NCBI GenBank assembly: GCA_905221605.1
Contig: CAJNDS010000213.1
Coordinates: 360,712-395,711 of the forward strand
Length of the DNA: 35,000 nucleotides
From: Symbiodinium natans
Taxonomy: Eukaryota; Sar; Dinophyceae; Suessiales; Symbiodiniaceae
Direction of reading: 5' to 3'
In this document: positions 1 through 13,100 of the stretch, in pieces
How positions within the stretch are numbered: position 1 is the first letter of the stretch
Layout: every line of letters begins with the position of its first letter
Translations under genes and position numbers: made by a program
The notes under the pieces: model-generated
Databases searched by the model: none
The model's input: only the letters and a program-made list of their open reading frames with translations
Told to the model about the DNA's origin: nothing

Positions 1-53
1 GGTTTAGGGTTTAGGGTTTAGGGTTTAGGGATCCGACTTTTGGGCTGCGGGTC

Positions 54-98
54 TCAACTCAGCTGCCGTAGCTGAAGACTCATGATTTGCTCCATCAG
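54..98 (-). CDS. Possible terminal exon of the kinase gene
   Basis: After an AAG acceptor at 99-101 a frame reads LMEQIMSLQLRQLS and then stops. Its strand fits the kinase gene, but it has no family match and the exons between it and 1.1 kb are unplaced. This is only a candidate. Confidence 0.2.
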   Translation of the reverse strand: MMEQIMSLQLRQLS

Positions 99-226
99 CT
101 TGTAGGACGTAAACCAACCCGGTCTAACCCTAAACCCTAAACCCTAAAGGGTAGTTGCCTGGCGCCAGGCCACTTCGCCAAACGTTAATGCCCTAAACCC
201 TCGACCGTAGGGCCGAAAGTGCTTGG

Positions 227-355
227 GTTTAGGGTTTAGGGTTCAGGGTTTCGGGTTTCGGGTTTAGGGTTTAGGGTTTAGGGTTTAGGGTTTAGGGTTT
301 AGGGTTTAGGGTTTAGGGTTTAGGGCTTAGAGTTTAGGGTTTAGGGTTTAGGGTC
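227..355 (+). repeat. (TTTAGGG)n array
   Basis: Nearly perfect 7-mers with gtttcggg and gcttag variants. The window also starts (1-30) inside such an array. Between 30 and 900 there are only scattered CCCTAAA words and C or G runs, plus the possible terminal exon at 54-98. Confidence 0.95.
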
Positions 356-888
356 CTGTTGGATGGGTTGCGGAGGGGAAACCTCCCTTTTTCCCTCCTT
401 ACACCCGGGCGGGGGGGGGGGGGAGGCTCTTAAACTATGGGTTCAGGGATTAGGGACCCTGAAACCCTGGACCGAAAATTACTAGAGCCTCAATGGGAAC
501 CCTAAAACCCTGACTCCCCTCTCTCCTCCCCGGCCAATGAGTTTTCGAAACTTCTACCCGAACTCCAAACCCCTCAACGCCTAGGACCCTTAAACCCTAA
601 CAAATCCCTAAGCCCCCAAAACGCCAACCCCCCCCCCCCCACAACCCAGCTCTACAAGCTACTTGCAGGTTCGAGGGTGTGTGTAAGCAGGGCCATCGGT
701 GTCCCAGGTAAGGTTCCAACTGCAGTTGCGCGCCTTATAACCCCTCAACCCTCAGCCCTAATCCGCCCTAAAGCTTAAGCCCCTGACCCTAAACCCCAAA
801 CTCCAAACCTTCAACCCCAAACCCCAAACCAGAAACCCCAAACCCTAAACCCTAAACTCTAAGTCTCCAGGAACCTCGAAGGGAGAAG

Positions 889-1104
889 CTTACGGTTGCT
901 GAGCGCGAGAGAACGAGGGAATGAGGTACCCCATCTCCCCCTTATAAACCCTTTAAGAGATTATATCCCCCTTAGAAACCCTTTAAGAGATTACATAGGG
1001 TACCTCTTTCCCTCATTCCCTTTGAGATTATATCCCCCTTAGAAACCCTTTAAGAGATTATATAGGGTACCTCATTCCCTCATTCCCGACGAGCCAACAG
1101 TAAG
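889..1104. mobile_element. Inverted-repeat element (family A), about 216 bp
   Basis: The left end (cttacggttgctg, then gagggaatgaggtaccc) and right end (gggtacctcattccctcattccc, then gagccaacagtaag) are inverted copies of each other and match the 4178 element. The interior has three tandem agaaaccctttaagagattat units. It starts about 20 bp past kinase exon 15 and may be a nearly complete intron. Confidence 0.68.
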
Positions 1105-1124
1105 AGAAGAGCCAAGCCAAGGTG

Positions 1125-1185
1125 CAGTCGCTCGATGCCAGTGCCCTTCTTCTCCGGAAAGTTGAAGTCCATGTGCGAGGCGTTC
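1125..1185 (-). CDS. Kinase exon 15 (last placed exon)
   Basis: Encodes NASHMDFNFPEKKGTGIERL, matching the MNFDFPFKKGSGI segment of MOK. The donor is unsure within a few bases. An inverted-repeat intron follows at about 889-1104, so more exons should lie at lower coordinates, but none could be recognised with confidence. Confidence 0.82.
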
Positions 1186-4100
1186 CTTGAGAGTTTGGTA
1201 TAGGTTTAGAGTTTGGGGTTTAGGGGTTGGGGGTTAGGAATTAAGGTTTAGGGTTTAGGGTTTAGGGTTTAGGGTTTAGGGTTTAGGGTTTAGAGCCTAG
1301 GGTAAGTTTTCTACTATTTGCCGAAGAACCACCCACAAATCCAAAATATTCTTCCTTGTAAGGGTATAATACGGACTATTACCTTGAGTTCTTTTGGGGT
1401 TCTTAGGCAAATAGCAGCCTGGGATTTTACATTGGGTTCAGGCGTGTAGGGGTTTAGGGTTAGGCGTTTTCGGGTTCAGGCTTTGAGGGTTTAGGGCTTC
1501 GGCTTAGGCGTTTAGGGCTTAGGGGTTTATGGTTGAGGGTTACGGATTTGGGAACTGAAGGTACTTCAGCTACCATAGATAGTAATAATTAAGAAGGCGT
1601 ACATGACCTGGTCTCCTTGCAGTTGGGGGTCAAGGGAGGACAGATGTGGGCATTTCAGGACATAGGATTTTGAATGGTTGCGGGTGCTGTCGGGTTCAGA
1701 CGAGCATCCTCAACCAGGGTTTAGAGTTTAGGGTTGCAAGAGCCGGTGCTCTTCATCTCCCTGGCTTCGGGCCCCTGGTATAGGGACCCTTGCTGCTTTC
1801 TTCGGGGCTTCAGGGGCTCTGCAGTAGTTTCTTCGGGCTTTCGGGCTTAGGGTACCGCAAACCCTAAACCCGTTCGTGGCTGGTTGACCACATCGGAGGT
1901 CTGCAACACTTGGAATCATCTCTCTTGCTGGCTGAGGGTTAGGGTTTCGTTTGGTGTTTAAGGTTTAGGGTTTAAGGGTTAGGGTGCATCGTCGGGAAAT
2001 AAAATAGGGGACCCTTTCAGGGTTGTGTAGGGGGATGAAAGGCACCAAATTCCCCACGCAGATTCCCTACTAGGATTCGCCACCCTGGTGCTATCTGACA
2101 TCAGCACTCCATATTCGTACTGCACTGCTATGTTCAAGGAGGTACATGACTCCAACCGTGCACCTTACACAGTTTCACCAGGGTGTAGGGTTTAGGGTTT
2201 AGGGTTTAGGGCTAGGGTTCAGGGTTTAGGGGTTAGGGTCGAGGGTTTTGGGTTGAGGGTTTTGGCGGAAGCAGCTTGAACCTGCCGAGGTTGACGAGCC
2301 AACTCTTTGTGCCTTGGAGAGAGAAAGAAAGGCAAGGCGCCGAGGCTCTGGGAAACCCCAAGCCCCAAGCCCTAAACCCTAAACCCTAAACCCTAAACCC
2401 TAAACCCTAAACCCTAAACCCTAAACCCTAAACCCTAAACCCTAAACCCTAAACCCTAAACCCTGCTTTGCAGGGCCCAGGGCCGAGGTGGGTGGGCCCA
2501 AGTTTCCGCTTGAACTTGCTGGCCAGCAAGTCGGGCGACGGGGTGCCAAGGACCTGGGAGCAGAGGAGCAGCAGAAGCAGAGCCGAAGTTCTGGGGTTTA
2601 GGGGTTTGGGGGTTTGGGGTCTGGGTCGGTTTGGGGGTCTGGGGGGTTTGGGGGTTTGGGGGTTTGGGGGTTTGGGGGTTTGGGGGGGGTTTGGGGGTTT
2701 TGGGGTTTGGGGTCTGGGTCGGTTTGGGGGTCTGGGGGTTTGGGGGTTTGGGGGTTTGGGGGTCTGGGGGTTTGGGGGTTTGGGGGTTTGGGGGTTTGGG
2801 GGTTTGGGGGTTTGGGGGTTTGGCGGTTTGGGGGTTTGGGGGTTTGGGGAGCTTGGGGTTTAGAGGCCTGGTAGCCCTAAGCCGAGCCGTAAGCCTGAGG
2901 GCTTGCGGAGTTTGCAGGGCTTTGGGGCTTTGAGCTTAGAATCCCTGAACCCTGCAACCCTAAAACCCTAAACCCTAGAACCCTAAAGCCCCAAACCCTA
3001 AAGTCCACCAACCCTAGAACCCTAAAACCGTAGGACCTATAATTCTGAAACCCCGAAACCCTAAAACCCTTAAACCCTAGAACCATAAGACTCTGCAGGG
3101 AGGGCTACGACCCTCTCCCCCACGCAGAGGCACGTTGTGGATCTTCTGGATCTGGTCCGACTCATTCTGACCAGGGAACAAAGGGAACCTGAGATCTTTC
3201 AGGGCCTAGGGCTGTTTGGGGTTTAGGGACGTTTGGGGTTTAGGGTTGCTTAGGGTTGAGGGTTTGGGCTTTAGGGTTGCTTGGGGTTTGGGTTTTTTGG
3301 TTTAGGGCTGTTTGGGGTTTAAGGGGTCTTCGGGTTGTTTGGGTCTTGGAGTTGTTTGGGTCTTAAGGGTTGTTTGGGGCCTTGGGGTGGCTTGGGTCTC
3401 AGGGTTGTTTGGGGTTTTGGCTTGTTTGGGTCTTGGGGTTGTTTGGGGTTTAGGGTGGCTTGGGTCTCAGGGGTGTTAGGGGGGGGTTTAGGGTTGTTTG
3501 GGGTTCAGGGTCCAGGGTTTAGGGGGTTCGGGCTTGTACCCGGAGCCGTAAACCTGAAGCCCGAAGACCAAGGCAAAAGTAGCCATGTCCTTGGACCAAG
3601 ACCGCCGCCCTCAAACACCTAAACCCGAAACACTCCACCGCAACCTCGAACCCTCACAGCACCCTCAACCCAAAACCCCAAACCCCAAACCCCAAACCCC
3701 AAACCCCAAACCCTAAACCCTAAACTCTTCGACTTCAAGTCTACACCTGTCTTTCTGCGAGAAAACAGAGAGGGCGAGAGAGAAGGAGACCTTGTACATT
3801 AGGGGGGTCGCTGTTGCTCTTTTTTAAATGTTTTGTACCTTTTTGGGGGGGGCTTTCCTTGGATTGAATGGGACTCCCTGTGCCAAGTGCTACACTATGC
3901 AGAACCTTAAGCGCCCAAAGGTGATTCGGGCCAGCCACAGCGCGACGATCTCAAACCAAACGCATCCTTGCAAGCAGCGAATTCAAGTAACCCGAAAGCC
4001 CAAAGTCTAAATCCTAAATCCTAAACCCTAAACCCTACACCCTGAGCCCTAAAATTCAACCCGAGTCCTTTGAGGGCTTTATGGGGGGCGGGGGGGCGGG

Positions 4101-7100
4101 GGGGGGGCGGGGGGGCGGACTGGGGGGCTTGGGGTTTTCCAGAATCTTACCCTAAACCCCAAACCACCCAAAACTTACTGTTGGCTAGATAATGAAGCAC
4201 CCTATATCCCCCTACATGTACCCTTTAAGGGATTAGGAGATTAGGGTCATTACCTCATTTTCCCCCATTCCCTACTAGCCAACAGGCAAGACAGATGTGG
4301 GTCCTGCAGCGAACAGGTCCATCTTGAACCCGTAATAGCCATCCGTGAGCAAACACCTCGGAAGGGGGGCAAGGGTGCATGTCAACATTGCGGGCTTTGT
4401 AGGTCAAAAACTCCCTGCTGCCAAAAAAACCTATACCCCAAACCCTAAACCCTAAAGCCTTGCAAGTCGAGCTATAAGTAGCTCGACCATGGCTCTAACC
4501 GCATTTAGGGTACGGATAACCCTTCTTAGTAGGGCTCATGTTCTCCAATCCATGCCCTGACTTAAGGGGTATACGACCCTAAACCCTAAACCCTAAACCC
4601 TGAACCCCAAACCCTAAACCCTAAACCCTAAACCCTAAACCCTAAACCCTAAACCCTAAACCCTGAACTCCCTCCTCTAGTCCCTTGACTGACTGGTGGA
4701 TGCAAGCTTCTCAGGAGCACGATACCATCGGGTCGAGATGTACTCCTTGGGTGGAAGTTTAGGGTTTTAGGTTTCGGGTTTTAGGGTTTAGGGCTTTAGG
4801 GTTCAGGTTTAGGGTTTAGGGTTTAGAGTTTAGGGTTTAGGGTCTAGGGGTTAGGGTTTAGGGTTTAGGGTTTAGGGCTTAGGGCTTGGGGTTTGAGGCT
4901 TCACACTTCGCCTTCGGATGTAGGAGTCAGGGCCTTCAACACTTCAGGCTAGAGGGGCACAGCCTCGATAGCGTGTTAAGCAGACCCCAAACCCTAAACC
5001 TCGAACCCTAAACCCGAACCCCTCGACCCTAAACCCCAAACCCTAAACCGGACGGCAAAATTTTCAATTCAAACAGTAATCCGGAGCCCCACAGCCCCGA
5101 GCCAAGCCCCAGCCCCAGCCCAAGCCCCAAGATAGCAGACCGCAGCCAACCCCAACCCCTGTCCAAGCAAAAAACAAAACTCGACAAAACTTTCGGTCAA
5201 AACTTCGGACCCAAACCCTATACAACTTCTATAAACCCTAAGCCCTAATCCTGAACCCTAATCGGCGGCCATCTAGACTCCGTCAATGGCTCGGGGAATT
5301 TTTGTTGTGTTGTCATGGGTTAGCGATTAGGGCTTAAGGTTTCGGGTTTAGGGTTTCGGGTCTCGGGTTAAACCCAGCAATGGCAGGTTTTTGTCTGGCG
5401 TTGCTCCTGAATTATGAGCTGATACTCCGAGTACTACAACCCTAAAGCCCCAACCCCGAAACCCAAAACAATCCCAAACCCTAAGCCCTAAACCCTGGAC
5501 CATCCCAAAACCCAAATCCGAAATCCTGAGCCCTAAATCCTACACCATCCCCAACCCTAAGCCCGAAACCCGAACGACCGCAAACTGCAAACCCCAAACC
5601 CCTTAACCACAAACCTCAAACGGAAAAGCCCCCAAACCCCTAAACCAAAAACCCTCCAAACCCCTGAGCCCTAAACCTCCAAAGTCCAAACCCTAAACCC
5701 TAAACCCTAGAGCCTAAACCCCTAAACCCTAAACCCTAAACCCTAATCCCTAAACCCCCAAAAACCAAAAACCCTAAACCCTAAACCCTAAACCCTAAAC
5801 CCTAAACCCTAAACCCTAAACCCTAAACCTCCAAAGTCTGGGGCTCGGTGAAGGGCTGCCGCGAGTAGATGCCGCGGCAGCTCCCCAGGTCGGCCAGCTT
5901 GATCTGTCGTGGGGTTTAGGGTTTAGGGTTTAGGGTTTAGGGTTTAGGGTTTAGGGTTTAGGGTTTAGGGCTTAGGGCTTAGGGCTTAGGGTTTAGGGTT
6001 AGGGTTTAGGGTTAAGGGGTTAAGGGGTTTGGGGGTTTGGGGGTTTAGGGTTTGGGGTTTGGGGTTTAGGTTTAGGGTCTGGGGTTTCGGTTCGGGACAT
6101 ACCCCAATTTGCTCAAGCCCCAAACACGGGGCCCCAAACATCCCCAAAACAGAGCCCCTTCAAAACCCACAACCCCCAAACCCCTAAACCCTAAACCCGA
6201 AACCCTAAACCCCAAACCCCAAACCTAAACCCTAAACCCTAAACCCTAAACCCTAAACCCTAGACCCTAAACCCTACCTAAACCCTAAACCCCAAACCCC
6301 AAACCCTAAACCCTGAACCCTAGACCCATCGCCCGCCTCATCGTCCAGAAGGAGAAGATTCTCCGGCCTTGATCTTGGGTCTTGGTAGCTTAAGGCCACA
6401 GCCTACTCAACCTCACCGTCCCCTAACCCCTAAACCCCAACCTAAACCCTAAACCCTAAACCCGAAACCCTAAACCCTAAACCCTAAACCCTAAACCCCC
6501 TAAACCCCGAAACCCTGATTCTAACAAGCCCCTTTGGCTTCATCAGCTTTGCGTGTTGAGTGGCTGGGAGTGAGAGGACGCGGTCTGCCAGTCTAGGTTG
6601 AGGCTGTAGAACGCAATCTCTAGGTAGGGTTTAGGGTTTAGGGTTTAGGGTTTAGGGTTTAGGGTTTAGGGTTTGGGGTTTGGGGTTTGGGGTTTAGGGT
6701 GGTTTAGGGTTTGCTGGGCAAGGTCGCGCGCTGATCAGCACACAGTTGTATGAAGACCTGCCCACCCCAAGGCCACCCAAACACTACTCACTGCGAACTG
6801 GCTCCGGAGCCAGCCAAACCAGAGCCATTCCGAACTCCGCACTGGCAGACATCTCCAGGGCTTCCGGCGGCTTAGGGGCCTCCAGAACGCAAAAGACACC
6901 GAAGTCCCGAGCATTCAAGGTCCAGAGGCCAGAGCCAAAGTGGATACGGTTTGTCCAGCATTCGGCCGGTCTGGGCCCAAAGGGCCCTTTCATTGATGAC
7001 TCGGGCTCTGACCGGCTTGCAGAGGTCCTCCCAAGCTCTCCCAAGCCCTTCCAAAGTCTTCACAAATCTCGGCAAAGTTTAGGGTTTAGGGTTTAGGGTT

Positions 7101-10100
7101 TAGGGTTTAGGGTTTAGGGTTTAGGGTTTAGGGAGTTTTCAGGGCCCCTTGCAGCTCTCCGAAAGCCTCTCCAAGGGGCCTCTCAAGGGCCTTCCGAGGG
7201 CCCTCCCAGAGCTCTCAGACTTTCCTAAAGGTGCACAAGCGAGTTTTGAGCAAATGCCCAGGCCTGAAGCGGCAAAAACAAGGCCAGAATCGGGAGAGTT
7301 TCTGAGGCTTTTAGGAGGGGGGGTTCGGGTGGCCAAGGATGCGGGTCGTTGGGTTTAGGGTACTACCAAAAATATCTGTGACTTGCTCCCTAAACCCTAA
7401 ACCCTAAACCCTAAGCCTAAACCCTAAGCCCTAAACCCTAAGCCCTAAACCCTAAACCCTAAACCCTAAACCCTAAACCAAGCTTGGCAACTCCTGGGTG
7501 CGGTGGCTCTGCAGCTCAGCAGAGCCTGCCATGGTCTCGCTCAGCGCTCGACTGCGCCCGCCTACCCCAACAGAGCCCACCAACACCACATCCACCAGTT
7601 CCACCAGTCCTAGCTCCGTGTGACGATCATTAGCAGAATTAAGGGCGGCGAGGGATACACCGACAAAAAAAGAGAGGGTGCAACCAAAGCAAAGGGAAGA
7701 TAAATGAAAAAAGAGGAAAGGAAAAGAAAGGAAGGGAACGGAAAGGAAAGGAAAAGGAAAAGGAAAGGAAAAGGAAAAGGGAAAGGAAAAGCAAAGGAAA
7801 AGGAAAAGGAAAAGGAAAAGGGAAAGGAAAAGGAAAAGGAAAAGGAAAAAGGAAAAGGAAAAAGAAAAGGAAAAGGAAAAGGAAAAGGAAAAGGAAAAGG
7901 AAAAGGGAAAGGAAAAGGAAAAGGAAAAGGAAAAGGAAAAAGAAAAGGAAAAGGAAAAGGAAAGGAAAGGAACGGAAAGGAACGGAAAGAACGAGCAAGT
8001 AGAGTACGCAAAACATGCGACGAACATGAGAAAGTGAAACTAGGTGATCAAACTCGGAAGCGACTAGACGAGAACAAGGCTCCACAGTGCTGACAAATTC
8101 GCAAGCATGCATAGCTAAACGCCATGCGGCAAATCATGTCACATAAGCCGCAGGCATTCAAAGACCCAAGTGCACAGGTTTATCTTCTGTCATGTTTGCA
8201 GGTTTCCGTTCTTCTTGCGTTTCCCGGCCAGGATTTTTCGTCAGAGCACTGTTTCTTCAGAGAGTCAAACCCTATGTGCTCTATCCCATCCTTTCCAATC
8301 TTCAGACAGTTTAGATCGAAACCGGCGCGCCGCGAAAACAGTGCAAAACAGTATCAGCAATTTCTAGCCAAATGGTATGAAGAGTCACGGAAATTCACTA
8401 CCAAAAGAAAAAGCTAGTGATACTGCACAAGAGAACAAGCGAAAAGCTTCACATGCGCTTGTTTCGCCCAATAGAGATATCTTTCGGTTTGGGATGCAGT
8501 GCAAATCAGGCACCCTAAACCCTGAACCCAAGCCCTAAGCCCTACACCCTCAACCCTCACCCAAGTAAGCATTCGTAAGACTTTACGCAAGGGGATCCGA
8601 GAAACCCCTAGGGCCTGCGTTCCCCAGCCGCAACCTGTCAAGGGGAACCCATCCTTTTGGGTGGTTTGAGAAGGCAACTGTAGGGTTTAAGGTTTAGGGT
8701 TTAATGTTCTCAGCTGATTAGTGTCCACCCCCCACCCCCCTCAACAGATGGATCCCTGTGTTTAGTGGTGAGGGGCGGGGCGGGCAATTTTTGTTTTGTT
8801 TGGGGAGGGGGGAGTAGGAGAGTAGGACTCGGAAGGTTCAGAAGGCTTCAGAAGGAGCTCAGAAGCTTCATGCGAAGGAGCTCAGAAGGCTTTCTTCTTA
8901 TTTTCTCAGAAGAATCTCAGATCGTCTCTCAGGCTCAGTTCAGAAGCGATTTCTAGACAACAACTCTATTCAACAGCCTCGCCGAAATTTTGCATCGCCC
9001 GATTTTTTTCACAAGCCCAGGGGACCTCCTCAAATAGGCCTTGCTGAAAATTTTCGGATTTGCCCCGCAATTCCGGGGGATCGCACTAATCAGGATGCAA
9101 CATTAGGGTTTAGGGCTTAGGGAGCCTGATCCATGCATCCGCAGGGTCAAGATTCGCACACCCCCTAGCACTGAGGCAGACACTTGACGTCCCGGTGGAA
9201 GATGCCGTTCCTGTGCATGTGATCCAAGCCTTTCAAGATCTCCTTGGCGCGTGGCTCTTACTGTTGGTTGGTAGGGAGTGGGGGAATGAGGCACCCTATA
9301 TAATCCCTTACAGGGTAAAAAAAAGGGCCCAAATTCCTTTGCAAGGGCTGAGGCAGACCGTGTATACCCGAACCCCTACGTAAACCCTACTGTATAAAAC
9401 CTCTCAACCCTCTAAACCCTATACCCCCTCTCTACACCCCAAGCCCTAAACCCTCTAAGCTCACAACCCTAGGAACCCGAAACCCTAAACGCCTTTGAAA
9501 CTTTCAAACACCAAACACTGCGCAAGAGTCCCGACATCCGAAACCCCTTCAAATCTCGAAGGTTTAGGGGGTACTGACGACATACAACAAGCAAGAACCC
9601 GCACAAGAGTCTGCGACCGCGTGTTTTCCGTGCATTGAAACGAGCTTCTTGCTCAACAGCCACCTGTACTTCAGCGCCTGCCCCAGACAAAGACTGCTCT
9701 GAGCGGGGCATATACATCTCACACTAAGCCTTGGCATCACTTCGCAGGGTAGCTATAAACTTAATGTTCAGCTGCCTTCTTAAGAAACCCATAAAACCCA
9801 AAAAGGCTAAGGATCTAAAGTCACAGTCAAGCACCACAGAGAAACTGTGCATCAACACGTAGTTGACGCTGTCGAAGCCTTCTCCCCAAAGAGCAATCCA
9901 TGCAATACCCTAAACCCTAAACCCTAAACCCTAAACCCTAAACCCTAAACCCTAAACCCTAAACCCTAAACCCTAACATCTTAGTCTTCGGGGCCTATTC
10001 TGTAGTCTGAAGCCCTGAGTCTAGTCTTCGGGGAAGTTCGATGCCAAACCAAACTTGGTCGAATAGATGCAGAAATCAGAAGCCCAGCAATCGATATCAG

Positions 10101-13100
10101 CTCCGACTCAGCAAATTGATGTCGGGGAATGCGAAAGGGCGCAACAATGCGAGGGGGGCGGATATGAGTGCACCGGGCTTCTTGACTTGAAATACGCGCC
10201 GCACCTGACCCAGCCCAAGTTCCCCCCAAAGAGACCAATACTGTATGATTCAGCGCAAGTCATGCATTACCTGGACGCATGCAAAAGGAGGCATCATCTA
10301 AGTCTTCGGGGCCTATCCTGTAGTCTGAAGCCGTGAGTCTAGTCTTCGGGGTGGAACTTGTGAGAAAGTTCGATGCCAAACCAAACTTAGTCGGAGTTGG
10401 CCGTCGGATAGATGCAGAAATCAGAAGCCCAGCAATCGATATCAGCTCCGACTCAGCAACTTGATGTCGGGGAATGCGAAAGAGCACTGTGCAACGATGG
10501 GAGGGGGGCGGGTATGAGTGCACCGGGCTTCATGAGTTGAAATACGCGGAGCACCGGATACAGCCCCTGTTCCCCAAAGAGACCAACACTGTATGATTCA
10601 GCGCAAGTCGTGCATTACCTGGACGCATCAAGAAGCTGCAACGCAAGCATCATCTCAGTCTTCGTGGTCTACTCAGTCTACTCTGTGGTCTGAAACCCCA
10701 AGTATAGTCCTCTGGGTAAACATTGTGAGGCTGTCGGAAAAATTCAAAAAATCAGAAGCCTGGCAAACTGCCTCAACTCAGACTCAACAACTTGCCGGGG
10801 AAAGGACCCCATGCAACAATGGGAGGGAAGCCGGCATGCTTGCGCGCACGTGTGAAGACCAAAGCCAGAATGCTCACCGAAGAGGTCAGCCGCCTCTAGG
10901 CTTCCTGCTTCTTTGAGCCGCGCGCCGCACCGGATGTGGCCCCCGTACCAGCCTCCGCCGGCGCCGGAGCTGCCTCCTGCGCCACCTGAGTGGTGCTAAC
11001 ACAGATCCGCCTCTGCGTGCCATCGGGCCCTTGCAGCATGGAGCGGTCCATGAGTCCCCTGCGGAAGTTCGGAACCTCAAGCCCCAGGGCGTGAATCAGT
11101 CGCAACTCCGCCGGGCGTTCCATGGCAGCTATGCCACACTTTGTGAAGGATCTGAGATGCTGCGGAGGTCACGGAGTGCTCAAGCAACAGGCATTCCTTT
11201 TTGAGTGCTATAGACAGGAAAGAGGTCGTTCTTCAGGAGGCTGCCAAGAGAGCACCAGCCCCCTCAACAAGGTTTCGCCAGGGCTAGCGCCAAGAGATGG
11301 GTGTTTAGAGCGATGTTCGGGCATCTTTTCTCTTTTTTTGTTTGTTTTTTTTTTTTGTTTTTTTTTTTGGGGGGGGGGGGGACATTGGGATGTTCACCCT
11401 TGTACGAACAGTACCAATAGGGATTATCTTCCCCCCTACCCACAATCCCTATGAAGGACTGTTAGAGAAAAAAAGGGGCGAACCTCCCAAGATGACCAGG
11501 CCCCCTGGTTCTGAGTAGGGAATGAATATGTAAGGTAACTCATTCCCTGAGGCCCAGGGAAAGGTGGCAGGTTTAGGGTTTAGGGTTTAGGGTTTAGGGT
11601 TTAGGGTTTAGGGTTTAGGGTTTAGGGTTTAGGGTTTAGGGTTTAGGGTTTAGGGTTTAGGGTTGAGGGTTGAGGGTTGAGGGTTTAGGGTTTAGGGTTT
11701 AGGGTTTAGGGTTTAGGGTTTAGGGTTTAGGGTTTAGGGTTTAGGGCTCATTCCCTACTCTAAGAACCAGCCAGCAGGTGCAACCTGGCTTCGAACATGT
11801 AGTGCTTCGTCTTCGTGTCGGGCAAGTAGTGCCTCCGTCCCTTGATCGCTTCGTACACGTTCCTGAGACAATGCTTCTCATCTCAGCAAGGGTTACAGTA
11901 CACAGAGGGCTTAGGGTTTAGGGTTTAGGGTTTAGGGTTTAGGGTTTAGGGTTTAGGGTTTAGGGTTTAGGGTTTAGGGTTTAGGGTTTAGGGTTTAGGG
12001 TTTAGGGTTTAGGGTTTAGGGTTTAGGGTCTCCGGTATGGCGCTCCAGCAGTGCAACTCATGTCTGCGAAGGGCCAACAAGCCACACAAGCAGCACCCTA
12101 CACCCTAAACCCTAAACCCTAAACCCTAAACCCTAAACCCTAAACCCTAAACCCTAAACCCTAAATCCACACCCGCAATGACTTCACATGGAAACCACAC
12201 TGAAGTAATCGCGAGGAGAGAAGCTCCCAGGCACAAACAAAGGTAAAGCGCCAGGACTCACTGACACCTCTGGGAGCTTCTTCCCCAACAACTGCAAACT
12301 CCGCACCCCAAGACCCTAACCCTAAACCCCACCCCCCCAAGACCCAAACCCTAAAACCCCCCCCCACCCAAGAACTATGTCCGATTGAGGCCTAATCCCT
12401 AAACCCTAAACCCTAAACCCTAAACTCTGTCCGACTGAGGCGCATGTCCATCAACTCGAAGACCAACGCTAACCTTCCCGTGGGCTCGTCGTAGAGGATT
12501 TCCTGAGATACCCATTTGCTTCAGAACCCCGGTTCAGGGTTTAGGGTTTCGGGTTCAGGGTTCAGGGCTTGTTGCTTCAGAACCCCCCCCCCCCCCCCAA
12601 AAAAAGTTAAAAGATAATGATCCCTATTTTTCTTCTAAGGAAGACGTTTTGCAATTTTCTTGTTTTTGGGGGTGGGGGGGGGTGCTTAAGCAAATGGCAG
12701 GAGATGCTCTCCAATTTACGGTGCAGGGTTGTGGGCTTTGGGTTCCTAAACCCTAAACCCTAAACCCTAAACCCTAAACCCTAAACCCTAAATTCAAACC
12801 TTGTGATTGGGGCTTGAAGGCGTCAGGCTTAGGGCTTCCGAGCCGAGTACCACGGAGCGGCACCCCCATTTGCACAGGAACCACCTAGCCATGAGGTACT
12901 TGAGGATTGGGTGGGAACTTAAACCCTAAACCCCAAACCCTGAACCCGAAACCCTAAACCCTAAACCCCAAACCCTGAACCCGAAACCCTAAGCCCTAAA
13001 CCCGAGTAAGAGCTCGGGGATTACCAGGGGCCTGGGCTGACGGAAACCCTAAACCCTGAACCCTACGCCCTAAACCCTAAACCCTAAACCCTAAACCCTA

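Noticed and set aside
1-355. True chromosome end at the left edge
   Set aside because: The arrays are short, occur in both orientations and recur throughout the window inside introns; nothing marks this edge as a telomere.
860-905. Minus segment reading NRKLLPSRFLET, then stop
   Set aside because: KLLP resembles the segment after GTGI in relatives, but the following residues do not match subdomain XI and the frame stops; probably part of the family A element edge.
1728-1919. Minus frame of 63 codons near the kinase 3' end
   Set aside because: Lies within kinase intron 14; exons 14 and 15 join directly in phase, so it is not needed and has no family match.
2468-2933. Overlapping Gly/Leu/Val/Trp-rich open frames
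   Set aside because: Translations of the GGGTTTGG repeat; open in several frames at once and with no non-repeat core.
7473-8112. Long Phe/Ser/Leu/Pro frames (minus) and Lys/Gly/Glu frame (plus)
   Set aside because: All are readings of the (GGAAAA)n tract in different frames.
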